From positions 32,467-96,466 of the forward strand of contig NZ_JAKZAH010000012.1 of the NCBI RefSeq assembly GCF_023156245.1: DNA of 64,000 nucleotides, written 5' to 3'. The position numbers and the translations under genes were made by a program. Each line of letters begins with the position of its first letter. Positions within the stretch are counted from its first letter, which is position 1. Source of the DNA: Marinobacter bryozoorum (lineage in GTDB: Bacteria > Pseudomonadota > Gammaproteobacteria > Pseudomonadales > Oleiphilaceae). The notes under the pieces are model-generated. The model did no database searches. It was given only the letters and a program-made list of their open reading frames with translations, and had not been told where the DNA came from. Of the stretch, positions 1 through 9,017 are shown one piece after another.

Positions 1-77
1 GCATAGAAATGTGCACGTACGGTTCGGTGGGGGGGCAACGGCTAACCTCTTTGTGAGGCGCACGTGCCCTACCCAAC
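1..77 (+). mobile_element. 3' end of an upstream group II intron copy
   Basis: These 77 bases are identical to 2573-2649, the last 77 bases of the complete intron that follows. They hold the distal half of ribozyme domain V (GAAA loop and closing strand) and all of domain VI, and end in ...CTACCCAAC. Base 78 is immediately the GTGCG 5' end of the next intron, with no exon sequence between. The rest of this copy lies outside the window. A fragment of exactly 77 bases at the very edge could also reflect a k-mer overlap in an assembly. Confidence 0.85.
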
Positions 78-2649
78 GTGCGCCGTTTTGCTAAGTAAAT
101 CAAGCACTTACGGCATTCGTGCTACAAGTATAGGCTGTTGGTAGGCCTATTGCAAACCTGACTTATCCTCGCTCAGCAATGAGCTTGAACCTCGAAAGAG
201 GGAGGGGAGTGCAGCATGTCAGGAAAAGGCGGGTGGCGGTGAAAGAGTCTAACTTGCGCCCGTCATTGCAAGTCCCATACGGTTAAGCCTGATTGGTTGA
301 ACCATAGTCCTTTGTGGGTTTCGGGATATCAATGACCTATGACTCTTGAGAGGTCATTTCACGTGTAGTCGGGGAGATCTTTAGAACACCCGGCTAACCA
401 ACCGCGTGACACGCGCTCGGTGAGAGTGTTAAGAGGACGTAAGTGGAACCTAAGTGGGACGCACCTTGACTACTTAGAAATGCGGGATTGCCTAAACAGG
501 TCTCAACTATGGACCTGCACGGCAACGGAGACTTCGTAGTACCCAATGTTGACCTGTAATGGGTCTAGCAGTCAGTAACCAATCTGACCTGAAAGCTGGA
601 TATAAGTTTCTAGCAATAGCAATGAAAGTCCAACCGTAAGGGGGAAGGAAGTCAGACAAGAAAATGCCAATAGAGCGAGGTTCGATAGTCAGTGCTATCA
701 CAAAGAACACTCAATGCACTAAGTGGTATAGGCAACGCGAGTAAAAGTGGAGCCAAGGTAAGGAAGCTGCACAAGATCATGTGTAGCAACAGGGACCTGT
801 GGACTCAAGCGTATGCGAACATTTACGCCAATAAAGGGGCTTTGACCCGAGGGGTAAATGGAAACACGCTGGATGGATTCGGGGAAGATCGGGTGACTCA
901 CCTAATCTACTTGATCCAGACCGGAGTTTACAAACCAAGTCCTTGCCGCAGAGTGGAGATACCGAAAGACCCGAGGAACCCAAAAGGCAAAACCAGACCT
1001 CTGGGGGTACCAAATGGTGAGGACAAACTCGTCCAAGAAGTAATGCGGATGTTGTTGGAGGAGATCTATGAACCGGTCTTCTCAGATTGGAGCTTTGGCT
1101 TTCGGCCAAACCGATCGTGTCATACCGCCCTCAATGAGATAAGGGATAGCTGGAAGGGGACCAAATGGGTCTGTGACGTAGACATCAAAGGGTATTTCGG
1201 CAATATCGACCATGATCGCTTGCTGCATTTTATGAGCAAACGTGTTGATGACCGAAAGTTTCTGAACCTGGTTCGGAGATTTCTAAAGGCCGGATACATG
1301 GAAGATTGGCGATACTACGGCACGCACAGCGGGACACCTCAAGGAGGGATTATCTCTCCAATTCTGGCCAACATTTACCTGCACGAACTCGATGAGTTCA
1401 TGGTGAGTAAGGTCAAGGAGTTCAGCACGGGCAGCCGGAGAAGGCCCAACCCTGAATACCGAAAACTTCTGTGCAATCGGAGTAATCGGATAAAATGGCT
1501 CAAAGAGCGAAACGACATACCTGAAGAGAAGGCTGCTATATGGCGGCGTGAGATTCAGGAATGGGGGGAGAGACTCGGCAACATGAGCAGTGTGCTGATG
1601 GACGACCCCGGCTTCAAGCGTTTGAGGTATGTCAGATATGCGGACGACTTTTTGATTGGTGTCATTGGCACTAAGCAGGAGGCGAAAGCAATCATGGCAG
1701 ACGTCACCCGCTTCGTGGAAACGGAGCTGAGACTGGAAATCTCGCAAGAGAAATCTGGTATCGTGGACCCAAAACAAGGACTTACCTTTCTAGGCTATTC
1801 CGTCGTCTGTCGGCGGGAAAGCAAGAGGGTGAAGTGCGTAGTCAGTCATAAGGCTGATGGAAGCAAGGTGCATGGAACTAAACGTACCATTACCGAGCAC
1901 GTACATCTTGGGGTTCCTCGGGAAAAAGCGCAGAAGTTCGTGGAGCTTAAGGGCTACGGTCTCTATGACTCAGGAAAGGCGTTGGCCAAGAAGTCGCTCC
2001 TATTCCACAGCGACACCGAGATTGTTGGTCAGTACAACGCAGAGCTGAGAGGCTTTGCGAACTACTACAATCTCGCGCCGCAATTCTACCTGAATAAGGT
2101 GGAGTGGATATGGCAGAACAGTCTCTTCAAAACGCTTGCTGCAAAGCACAAGACGAGCAGGACCAAAATCGCCAGTCAACTCAAAAGAGGGGACGGCTCC
2201 TTTGTTCTCAAGGAGTGGCGAGGGGATAAAGTCTTCGAAACAACGGTGTTTAAGCTGAAAAACCGGGCTGCACCTCGGCCAGGTCAGGTGGATATCCTCC
2301 CCAACCCCTATAAATACTCGGGGCGAACGGAGCTACTTGACCGGTTGAATGCTAGTGTCTGTGAATACTGCACCCAACCCTCGGGTCGTCTGGAAGTGCA
2401 CCATGTGCGCAAACTGAAGGACATCGCGAAGGGTACGGAGCCATGGAAAAGGCTCATGATGGCAAGACGCAGAAAGACCTTGGTCTTATGCTTTGACTGC
2501 CACCGTGATTTGCACAGGGGGACACTACCCGACCTACGCGCTTTCCGGAAAAAGCTTGTTGGAGAGCCGTATGCATAGAAATGTGCACGTACGGTTCGGT
2601 GGGGGGGCAACGGCTAACCTCTTTGTGAGGCGCACGTGCCCTACCCAAC
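78..2649 (+). mobile_element. Complete group II intron with RT-HNH ORF
   Basis: A retroelement that splices as RNA and moves by target-primed reverse transcription. The 5' end is GTGCG (78-82), fitting the GUGYG consensus. A 34-nt domain V lies at 2564-2597, with the AGC triad near its start and a GAAA tetraloop. Domain VI follows at 2598-2649, with a likely branch-point A at 2643, 7 nt from the 3' end, which closes in AC. Domains I-III should occupy about 78-690, and the protein is in domain IV. The 2572-nt length equals the offset between the two domain V/VI copies, which fixes both boundaries. The 3' exon starts at 2650; the 5' exon is not visible. Confidence 0.9.
692..2578 (+). CDS. ltrA: Group II intron reverse transcriptase/maturase with HNH endonuclease
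   Basis: A 628-aa intron-encoded protein that assists splicing and drives retrohoming. The fingers-palm region runs over roughly residues 85-330, with GTPQGGIISPILANIYL near 214-230 and the catalytic YADD at 316-319. A maturase/thumb region follows. The C-terminal HNH domain (about 554-628) shows CEYC, EVHH and CFDC, typical of H-N-H endonucleases with a zinc knuckle. The start given is GTG at 692; no strong Shine-Dalgarno is visible, and an internal ATG at 779 is a possible alternative. The stop codon TAG (2576-2578) lies inside ribozyme domain V, so coding sequence and catalytic RNA overlap by about 15 nt. Confidence 0.9.
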   Translation: MLSQRTLNALSGIGNASKSGAKVRKLHKIMCSNRDLWTQAYANIYANKGALTRGVNGNTLDGFGEDRVTHLIYLIQTGVYKPSPCRRVEIPKDPRNPKGKTRPLGVPNGEDKLVQEVMRMLLEEIYEPVFSDWSFGFRPNRSCHTALNEIRDSWKGTKWVCDVDIKGYFGNIDHDRLLHFMSKRVDDRKFLNLVRRFLKAGYMEDWRYYGTHSGTPQGGIISPILANIYLHELDEFMVSKVKEFSTGSRRRPNPEYRKLLCNRSNRIKWLKERNDIPEEKAAIWRREIQEWGERLGNMSSVLMDDPGFKRLRYVRYADDFLIGVIGTKQEAKAIMADVTRFVETELRLEISQEKSGIVDPKQGLTFLGYSVVCRRESKRVKCVVSHKADGSKVHGTKRTITEHVHLGVPREKAQKFVELKGYGLYDSGKALAKKSLLFHSDTEIVGQYNAELRGFANYYNLAPQFYLNKVEWIWQNSLFKTLAAKHKTSRTKIASQLKRGDGSFVLKEWRGDKVFETTVFKLKNRAAPRPGQVDILPNPYKYSGRTELLDRLNASVCEYCTQPSGRLEVHHVRKLKDIAKGTEPWKRLMMARRRKTLVLCFDCHRDLHRGTLPDLRAFRKKLVGEPYA

Positions 2650-2700
2650 ATCTGGCGACTTCTGCGCCGTTTAAATGACGGAATCAGGTATGCGTACATA
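2650..2700 (+). other. 3' exon flank of the intron insertion site
   Basis: The sequence directly after the intron can be read as the last codons of an interrupted gene: one frame ends ...LATSAPFK and stops just before 2680, another ends ...SGDFCAV at 2672. A terminator follows at 2701. The 5' exon lies outside the window, so the disrupted gene cannot be named. Confidence 0.35.
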
Positions 2701-2726
2701 AAGCCTCCATATCTGGGGGCTTTTTT
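2701..2726 (+). terminator. Rho-independent terminator downstream of the intron
   Basis: A hairpin AGCCTCC / GGGGGCT with a six-base loop is followed by six T residues. It separates whatever gene was interrupted by the intron from the msh operon. The stretch 2727-2845 should hold the msh promoter; it is AT-rich, but no unambiguous -35/-10 pair was found. Confidence 0.75.
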
Positions 2727-2845
2727 GTAACCGAAACGCAAAAGCCTGTGAAATAATGCAGTAAGTCATATTTTTACAAGGGTTTCTTTAACTAGAATGT
2801 TTCCACGATCGAGACGATTCCTGACAATGACCAAGCAGGTTTGAC

Positions 2846-3760
2846 GTGCCACTGGCTGACCGACTCCGAACATTTTTCAGCAATTCCGGAAAAAGGCAGC
2901 GGGTTTCCCTGGAAATCCGCCCCGACGGTATTGCCTGGAGCCTGGCGGGCAAGGCTCCGGCCATGGGGTTCGCCGAATGCACACCTGCCCGTCGCCAGTC
3001 AGTGCTCGAAAGCCTGGTTTCTGAGAACCATCTCGGCGGTGCTGACGCCACCATTGTGTTACCGATGGACCAGTACCAGGTATTCCAGCTGGAGCGCCCG
3101 GAGGGAGTAGACGATGCCGAGCTGGCCGACGCCCTGAAATGGAAACTCAAGGACTTCCTGGATTTCAGCCCCTCGGAGGCGGTCAGCGATGTATTTCCCT
3201 TCCCTGCCGATGCAGCCCGGGGGCGCGGAGACCTGGTCAACGTGGTTGCCGTGCGCCGCACCGTCATCAGCGAACTGGTAACCCTGGCCGATGACGCCGG
3301 GCTGAAACTGCAACAGATTGATATCGCCGAACTGGCCCTGCGCAACTTCCTGGGCCGCCTGGATGACACCGGTCGCGGAGCGACCCTGGTGCAGCTGAAA
3401 GAGCACTACGGCCACATGGTTATCGGTAAGGGGGGTACGCTCTACCTTTCCCGCCGGCTGGACGTGACCGCCCGCGAGCTGCGGGAAGCGAGCAGCCAGG
3501 AATCTGCCGTGCAGTCCCTGGCCCTGGAAATGCAGCGGTCGCTGGATTACTACGAGAGCCAGCTGGGCCAGGTGCCACCCCCGGTGATCAACCTGGTGGC
3601 CCGGGACAGCCTGTTGCCGCTGACCTCCATGCTGGGGTCCTGGCTGGCGGCTGGCACCCGCACCGTCGACTGGGACCAGTTCGGCCTGGACGCCGAGCCT
3701 GACAGCCGTTGCCTGGTGGCCTGGAGCTCCGCCCTGGGCCTGCCGGAGGTCACCGAATGA
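2846..3760 (+). CDS. mshI: MSHA biogenesis protein MshI (PilM-like)
   Basis: First visible gene of the MSHA pilus operon, 304 aa. It is cytoplasmic and expected to have the actin-like fold of PilM/GspL, forming the inner-membrane assembly platform with the PilN-like and MshJ proteins encoded next. It has no membrane segment, in keeping with the family. The start is GTG at 2846 with a modest AGG upstream; no longer in-frame alternative exists because of a stop just before. Its TGA overlaps the ATG of the next gene (ATGA). Assignment rests on weak sequence similarity plus the invariant gene order of msh loci. The mshH gene that precedes mshI in Vibrio is not present; the intron and terminator stand there instead. 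Confidence 0.82.
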   Translation: MPLADRLRTFFSNSGKRQRVSLEIRPDGIAWSLAGKAPAMGFAECTPARRQSVLESLVSENHLGGADATIVLPMDQYQVFQLERPEGVDDAELADALKWKLKDFLDFSPSEAVSDVFPFPADAARGRGDLVNVVAVRRTVISELVTLADDAGLKLQQIDIAELALRNFLGRLDDTGRGATLVQLKEHYGHMVIGKGGTLYLSRRLDVTARELREASSQESAVQSLALEMQRSLDYYESQLGQVPPPVINLVARDSLLPLTSMLGSWLAAGTRTVDWDQFGLDAEPDSRCLVAWSSALGLPEVTE

Positions 3761-4359
3761 TCCAGCAGGTCAACCTCTACAAGGCCGAGTTCCGGCCACA
3801 GCGACAGTGGCTGACGGCCGTCAACGGGCTGGTCGCTGCCCTGGTGGTGCTGGCCCTGGTGCTCGCCACCGGTGGCTGGTTCCGGTACCAGGCTGCCGGG
3901 CTGGAACAGTCCGTGGCCGGTGAGCGGGCAACCAATGACCGCCTGCGTCAGTCCATTGAAGCCCTGGCCGAGGACATACAGTCACGCCGCCCGGACCCGG
4001 AGCTGGAGAGTGCCATTACCCGTGTCACCGATACCCTGACCCGGCGGCAGCGGTTGCTTGGTCGGGTAGAGCGCCTGGCGAACAACCCGTCAGGCGGCTT
4101 CTCTGTGCCCATGACAGCCCTGGCCCGGCAAATACCCGACGGGCTCTGGCTGACCGGCCTGAACCTGCAGCGGGACAACGTGACCCTGATGGGCCGCACC
4201 AGCTCCGGTAACCTGGTGCCGGTATACCTGGAGCGCCTGGGGGAGGAGCCGGCGTTTACGGGGCAGGCCTTCAGTGGCTTCACGCTGGGTCGTTCCGATG
4301 ACCACCCCTGGATTGAATTCCGGGTCGCCACCACCCGTGACGGGGAGGGCGAGCAATGA
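3757..4359 (+). CDS. MSHA biogenesis PilN-like protein (MshI2)
   Basis: A 200-aa bitopic membrane protein. A short cytoplasmic N-terminus begins MIQQVNLYKAEFRP, the PilN-type motif that contacts PilM, followed by one transmembrane helix (about residues 24-45) and a periplasmic part with a short coiled coil and a ferredoxin-like C-terminus. ATG at 3757 overlaps the mshI stop, showing translational coupling; a GTG at 3709 in the same frame would extend it but lies well inside mshI. In Vibrio this position is often called mshI2 or mshI1. Confidence 0.8.
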   Translation: MIQQVNLYKAEFRPQRQWLTAVNGLVAALVVLALVLATGGWFRYQAAGLEQSVAGERATNDRLRQSIEALAEDIQSRRPDPELESAITRVTDTLTRRQRLLGRVERLANNPSGGFSVPMTALARQIPDGLWLTGLNLQRDNVTLMGRTSSGNLVPVYLERLGEEPAFTGQAFSGFTLGRSDDHPWIEFRVATTRDGEGEQ

Positions 4360-5015
4360 GCCGCTGGCAGCAATGGTACGATGAACGCCCGGTCAGGGAA
4401 CGTGGCCTGATCCTGGTGACGCTGCTGGTGCTGATCCTGCTCGCCGGTTTCGAATTCTGGATTGCGCCGGAAATGGACCGGGCCGCGCGGGCCAGTACCG
4501 AGCTCCGGGACACCCGTGCCGAGCGCGATACCCTGCTGGCACAGCAGGCCGAACTCCAGCAGCAGCTCCGGGAAGACCCGTCGGCAGAACTGCAGCGCAC
4601 ACTGGAGGCAAGGCAGCGTCGCCTGGAACGTATAGACCAACAAATAGCCGACACCACCGGGCAGCTGATTCCACCCCGTGACATGGTGGTCATGCTCCAG
4701 GACATGCTCGCCACCGAGCAGTCGCTGACCCTTGAGAGTGTTGAGCTGCTGGCGCCACAGCCAATTTATGGCGAAGCCGCGCCCGCCGACGATGACCAGG
4801 AAGCGACCCGTGAGCCGCTGCTGTATGCCCATGAGGTGGACATCACGGTCGGTGGCGGTTACCTCGACGTGCTGGCCTACCTTGAACGGCTCGAAGCGCT
4901 GGATGAGCGGCTCGGCTGGGTGATGGTGGACTATGATGCGGGTCAATGGCCCGATGGCACCGCCCGCATCCGGGTTCGCACCCTGAGCCTTGAGCCGGCC
5001 TGGCTGGGAGTCTGA
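4356..5015 (+). CDS. mshJ: MSHA biogenesis protein MshJ (PilO-like)
   Basis: A 219-aa inner-membrane protein and partner of the PilN-like protein in the alignment complex. One transmembrane helix lies near residues 18-36, then a charged coiled coil rich in Glu/Gln/Arg (about 45-105), then a PilO-like periplasmic domain. The ATG overlaps the previous stop by four bases. Both the coiled coil and the size match MshJ proteins. Confidence 0.82.
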   Translation: MSRWQQWYDERPVRERGLILVTLLVLILLAGFEFWIAPEMDRAARASTELRDTRAERDTLLAQQAELQQQLREDPSAELQRTLEARQRRLERIDQQIADTTGQLIPPRDMVVMLQDMLATEQSLTLESVELLAPQPIYGEAAPADDDQEATREPLLYAHEVDITVGGGYLDVLAYLERLEALDERLGWVMVDYDAGQWPDGTARIRVRTLSLEPAWLGV

Positions 5016-5016
5016 T

Positions 5017-5334
5017 ATGGCACGTTGGCTGATAGCGTTGGTAATTATGGTGGCCGGGCAGCAGGCCATGGCCCTGGAAGACCCGACCCGACCCCAGGGG
5101 CAACAGAGCGCCCCGGTGGAGGCAGCTCAGCAGCGCGCCTTCGGGCTGGGCTCCATAGTTTATGGCCCCGGGCGGCGGGTCGCGATTATTGACGGTGTGC
5201 CAAGGAGAGAAGGCGAAACATTCGACGGGGTGCGCCTGCGGCGTATCCACCCAGGCCGGATTGAACTGGTGGTGAACGGACAGGTGCAGCAAGTGCACCT
5301 GGCAGCGCCGCCGGCCATCCGGACCTCCCGATAA
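5017..5334 (+). CDS. mshK: MSHA biogenesis protein MshK (PilP-like)
   Basis: A 105-aa exported protein. The start is ATG 5017, preceded by GGGAG and one base after the mshJ stop. An N-terminal signal peptide (WLIALVIMVAGQQAMA) precedes LEDPTRP, a motif shared with PilP/GspC-type periplasmic proteins that link the inner-membrane platform to the secretin. The following gene encodes the secretin. Short proteins of this class diverge fast, so position carries most of the weight. Confidence 0.75.
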   Translation: MARWLIALVIMVAGQQAMALEDPTRPQGQQSAPVEAAQQRAFGLGSIVYGPGRRVAIIDGVPRREGETFDGVRLRRIHPGRIELVVNGQVQQVHLAAPPAIRTSR

Positions 5335-5351
5335 GCGGTGAACGAGTGGTT

Positions 5352-7037
5352 ATGACACTGACAAGAAACTTTACCCTGGCGTTGCTGGCCCTGAGCCTGG
5401 CCGCCTGCGCAAACAACCCGCTTATGCGAACGGGGCAGGCGACGTCCACCGACTCGGCACAGGCCATCGACGAGGCCATGGCGGAAGCCGGGGAGCAGGG
5501 AAAGGCCACGCAGCCCGAAGCCCGCTCGCCAACCCTGCCGGCGGATGTTACGGCAGCGCTGCTGCCGCCCCTTGAGCAGGAACCGGACTCTGACGAGCGC
5601 TTTGACCTGAATGCACGGGATGTGGATGCCCGGGCCTTCTTCGAGGCCCTGGTGGAGGGCACCGCCTACAACGTCGTGGTGCATCCCGGGGTTGACGCCA
5701 CCATCAGTTTCCGGCTTAACGACGTCACCGTGCCCGAGGTTATGGAGATCGCCCGGGACGTCTACGGCCTGTCCATCCAGCGGCGCGGCCGCCTTTACCA
5801 GGTCGACACCGACCGGGTACAGACCCGGCTGTTCCCGATCAATTACCTGCATTTCAAACGCAGCGGTGGCTCTGAAACCCGGGTAAGCTCCGGCCAGGTC
5901 AGCAGCAGCCGGAGCAACGACCGCAGCAGCCAGGGCAGCACTGGCAGTGACGATGACGGCAGCACCCGGAACGTCATTGGCACACGCATTTCCACCAGCA
6001 CAGAGTCGGATTTCTGGCGCGACCTGCAGCAGGCCCTGGCCATGATGGTGGGCAATGAAGGTGGGCACCAGGTGATTACCAACCCCGGCGCCGGCCTGGT
6101 CATGGTCAAGGCCAATGGGGAAACCCTGCGCCAGGTGCAGGATTACCTTGAACGCACAGAACTGATCATCCAGCGCCAGGTCGTGCTGGAAGCCAAGATC
6201 CTGGAAGTTGCCCTCAATGAAGGTTACCAGCAGGGCATTAACTGGTCGGACCTGCAGACCAACTCCGGGGGCGACCCGGTACTGCTGCAGCAGCTGGTGG
6301 GCCAGACCATACGCAGCGGCGATATCGGCGGGCTGTTCTCGGCCACCATCACCGAGGGCGATTTCACCGCGGTCATCGAACTGCTGGGGCAGCAGGGCAA
6401 CGTGCAAATCCTGTCCAGCCCGCGGGTGTCCACCATCAATAACCAGAAAGCGGTGATCAAGGTGGGGACCGACGAGTTCTTCGTGACCGATATTGATTTC
6501 GACGACAACAACACCGCCACCACGGCAACCGATCGCACCTCCACCTCCGTGGAACTGACCCCGTTCTTCTCGGGTATCTCCCTGGATGTCACCCCGCAGA
6601 TTGCCGAAAACGGCGCGGTGACCCTGCACGTCCACCCGTCCGTCAGCGAAGTCAATGACCAGGAGAAGGTGATCACGGTAGGTGAGCGTGACGTGACCCT
6701 GCCCCTGGCCCGCAGCACCGTCCGCGAGACCGACAGTGTTATCCGGGCCGACAGCGGGCAGATCGTGGTGATCGGTGGCCTGATGCAGAACACCAGCGAA
6801 GACAACAACGCCAATGTGCCGTTTTTCAGTGAGCTTCCCTGGGTTGGCGAGCTCTTCAAGCAACGCAACTTCCAGGCCCGCAAGAGCGAGCTGGTCATCC
6901 TGCTGCGCCCGGTGGTTGTCGGTGCAGAAACCATGAATGCTGACATAGCTGCCAGCCGCGAACGCATGCAGGTACTGCGTGAGCTGCTGCAGTCCCCGGA
7001 GTCTGTCACGCCCGAGCCGGAGGGCGGCCCCCGCTGA
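5352..7037 (+). CDS. mshL: MSHA secretin lipoprotein MshL
   Basis: The outer-membrane secretin pore through which the pilus leaves the cell, 561 aa. The start is ATG 5352 (an in-frame GTG six bases earlier is less likely). The signal peptide ends in a lipobox (LSLAAC) near residue 17, so it is a lipoprotein and may not need a separate pilotin. The N-terminal half holds STN/N-domain folds (FDLNARDVDARAFFEALV) and a Ser/Gly/Asp-rich linker at roughly 177-220. The C-terminal half is the secretin beta-barrel, with a conserved VIGGLMQ and ELVILLRPVVV close to the end. Genes mshJKLMN are packed with almost no gaps. Confidence 0.92.
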   Translation: MTLTRNFTLALLALSLAACANNPLMRTGQATSTDSAQAIDEAMAEAGEQGKATQPEARSPTLPADVTAALLPPLEQEPDSDERFDLNARDVDARAFFEALVEGTAYNVVVHPGVDATISFRLNDVTVPEVMEIARDVYGLSIQRRGRLYQVDTDRVQTRLFPINYLHFKRSGGSETRVSSGQVSSSRSNDRSSQGSTGSDDDGSTRNVIGTRISTSTESDFWRDLQQALAMMVGNEGGHQVITNPGAGLVMVKANGETLRQVQDYLERTELIIQRQVVLEAKILEVALNEGYQQGINWSDLQTNSGGDPVLLQQLVGQTIRSGDIGGLFSATITEGDFTAVIELLGQQGNVQILSSPRVSTINNQKAVIKVGTDEFFVTDIDFDDNNTATTATDRTSTSVELTPFFSGISLDVTPQIAENGAVTLHVHPSVSEVNDQEKVITVGERDVTLPLARSTVRETDSVIRADSGQIVVIGGLMQNTSEDNNANVPFFSELPWVGELFKQRNFQARKSELVILLRPVVVGAETMNADIAASRERMQVLRELLQSPESVTPEPEGGPR

Positions 7038-7038
7038 T

Positions 7039-7878
7039 ATGTACGAAGCCCACTTCGGACTGCAGGAAGCACCGTTTGCATTGACGCCCAACACCCGCTA
7101 CTTCCTGCGGGCCCCCAGCCATGGGGATGCCCTGGAGTTGCTGGTCATCGCCCTGCGTGAACGGGAAGGCTTTATCAAGATCACCGGCGAGGTAGGCACC
7201 GGCAAGACCCTGCTGTGCCGGCTGCTGCTGAATGAGCTGGAAGGTGCGGCCCATACTGCCTACCTGCCGAATCCGCACCTGCCGCCGGAGGCGCTGTATG
7301 AAGCCGTGGCAGAAGAGCTGGGCGTCGAAGTGCCCCCCGGGGCCAATACCCACCAGGTACTCAAGGCCCTGAACCAGAAGCTGATCGCCCTGGCCATGGA
7401 CAAGACCCCGGCCATCCTGGTGATCGACGAAGCCCAGGCCATGCCCGAGGCCACCATCGAGGCCCTGCGCCTGCTGACCAACCTGGAAACCGAGAGCACC
7501 CGGCTGCTCCAGGTAGTGCTGTTTGGCCAGCCGGAGCTGGACCAGTTACTGAGTCGCGACAGTCTGCGCCAGCTCAAACAGCGCATTACCTTCCACTACC
7601 AGCTGGCCCCGCTGGACCGGGACTCGGTCGCCCATTACCTGCGCCATCGCCTGTCGCTGGCCGGCTACAACGGCGCCGACCTGTTTCGCCCCGGTGCCCT
7701 GAAGATCATTACCCGGGCCTCTGGTGGTATTCCCCGACTGGTTAATGTATTGGCCCACAAGTCGCTTTTGGCGGCCTGGGGCCAGGGTGACCGGCAAGTG
7801 GAACGGCGACATGCCCTCAGTGCCGTCAATGACACCGAGAGCGTCCGCTCCCCCGGCCTGCTGGCGAGGTGGTTATGA
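7039..7878 (+). CDS. mshM: MSHA AAA ATPase MshM (ExeA-like)
   Basis: A 279-aa cytoplasmic ATPase of the ExeA/GspA type, thought to help secretin assembly or peptidoglycan passage. Walker A GEVGTGKT lies at residues 50-57 and Walker B LVIDEAQ at about 127-133. The N-terminal YEAHFGLQEAPFALTPN is the family signature. It lacks the C-terminal peptidoglycan-binding domain of long ExeA proteins. The start is ATG 7039, two bases after the mshL stop; its own stop overlaps the mshN start. Confidence 0.9.
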   Translation: MYEAHFGLQEAPFALTPNTRYFLRAPSHGDALELLVIALREREGFIKITGEVGTGKTLLCRLLLNELEGAAHTAYLPNPHLPPEALYEAVAEELGVEVPPGANTHQVLKALNQKLIALAMDKTPAILVIDEAQAMPEATIEALRLLTNLETESTRLLQVVLFGQPELDQLLSRDSLRQLKQRITFHYQLAPLDRDSVAHYLRHRLSLAGYNGADLFRPGALKIITRASGGIPRLVNVLAHKSLLAAWGQGDRQVERRHALSAVNDTESVRSPGLLARWL

Positions 7879-9014
7879 GCCTGCTCAACGATGCGCTCAA
7901 GGCCGCCGAGCAACGCCAGGGCAAGCCGGCGCCGACCGCCTATGTGGGCGGTGGCACGGCCACCCGGTCCACCCGGCGAGGCCCCGCCGTACTGTTGTTT
8001 GTACTGTGCCTGCTACTGATCCTTGCTACCGTAGCCTGGTTCTGGCCCTGGCCCATGGTGTCCGATGGTAACGAGCCAGCTGCGGTTGTTGGTGAACCGG
8101 CCCCGGTGCCAGCCCAGCGGGAAGTTGCAGAGCCTCAGCCGGAGGCACCGCAGCCTTTGGCCGCGGACAGCGAGCCCGCGCGGCCCTCGGCCCAGGACAA
8201 TCCGGTAGTCGCCAGTGGCAATGCCACGAACCCAGCCGCAACCATGGCCGAACCCGATGTGGTTTCTGCCCCCGATACGATAGCACCACCACAGCAAGAG
8301 AAAACGATCGCGACCGCGCCTGCCGAGCCCCGCTCGCCAGAAAGCAGGCAACCAGAAGCAGAAGAAAAACCAGCAGAAGCGCCAGCAGCCGAAGCATCGC
8401 CAGCGCAGCCGGTCGCAGCCAGCGACATCAAGCAGGGGCGCCAGAGCCCGGAGCAAAGAGACCGGCAGCTGGCAAAGCGCATCAAGGCCCAACTGGCCCG
8501 GGGCGACACCATCGCCGCCGAGCAAACCCTGCGGGAAATCACCGCAAGCCAGGCTGCGCCGGCCAGCCGCTACACCTTCGCCAGGAGCATCCTCGCCCGT
8601 GGTGAGGTGGACCAGGCGCTGAACTGGGTACCGGCCGACCTGGCCGCCCGCCATCCGGAGCTACGCCTGGTCCGTGCCCGTGCACAGCTCGCCGGTGGCG
8701 ACCTGGACCAGGCGGTTACCACACTGCAGCAGCAGGTTCCGCCGGTAGCGGACCAGGTGGAATACCGGGTCACCCTGGCAACGCTGTTACAACAGCAGGG
8801 GCACAGCGACCAGGCGGCCAACCACTGGGCAGAGCTGATCGCCTGGGACAGTGGTCGCGCCCCCTGGTGGGTCGGGCTGGCCATCGCGCTAGAAGGCCGG
8901 GGCGACACCACCGGAGCCGCCCGCGCCTATCAACAGGCAGCGGCACTGCCAGGGCTGGCGCCGTCGCTGGCGGACTACGTGCGGCAACGTCTACAGTCAC
9001 TGGGAGCGGGGTAA
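7875..9014 (+). CDS. mshN: MSHA biogenesis TPR protein MshN
   Basis: A 379-aa membrane-anchored protein. The cytoplasmic head MSLLNDALKAAEQRQ is a typical MshN/GspB opening; a transmembrane helix (about residues 36-57) is followed by a Pro/Ala/Glu-rich linker (to about 185), then TPR-like helices in the periplasm. It is expected to work with MshM. The start ATG 7875 overlaps the mshM stop. The linker is low-complexity and likely variable between strains. Confidence 0.83.
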   Translation: MSLLNDALKAAEQRQGKPAPTAYVGGGTATRSTRRGPAVLLFVLCLLLILATVAWFWPWPMVSDGNEPAAVVGEPAPVPAQREVAEPQPEAPQPLAADSEPARPSAQDNPVVASGNATNPAATMAEPDVVSAPDTIAPPQQEKTIATAPAEPRSPESRQPEAEEKPAEAPAAEASPAQPVAASDIKQGRQSPEQRDRQLAKRIKAQLARGDTIAAEQTLREITASQAAPASRYTFARSILARGEVDQALNWVPADLAARHPELRLVRARAQLAGGDLDQAVTTLQQQVPPVADQVEYRVTLATLLQQQGHSDQAANHWAELIAWDSGRAPWWVGLAIALEGRGDTTGAARAYQQAAALPGLAPSLADYVRQRLQSLGAG

Positions 9015-9017
9015 GCC

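Noticed and set aside
692..2578. Reverse transcriptase as a retron or diversity-generating element
   Set aside because: Domain V/VI ribozyme sequence, maturase region and HNH domain identify a group II intron; no template/variable repeat pair or msr/msd region was found.
2663..2672. TGCGCCGTTT shared by the 3' exon and the intron's 5' end (79-88)
   Set aside because: Ten bases of shared sequence could hint at template switching, but without the 5' exon it cannot be told from coincidence.
5160..7094. A 644-codon open frame on the minus strand across mshL
   Set aside because: It lies wholly opposite a clear secretin gene, has no recognisable domain or ribosome site, and is typical of antisense frames in GC-rich DNA.
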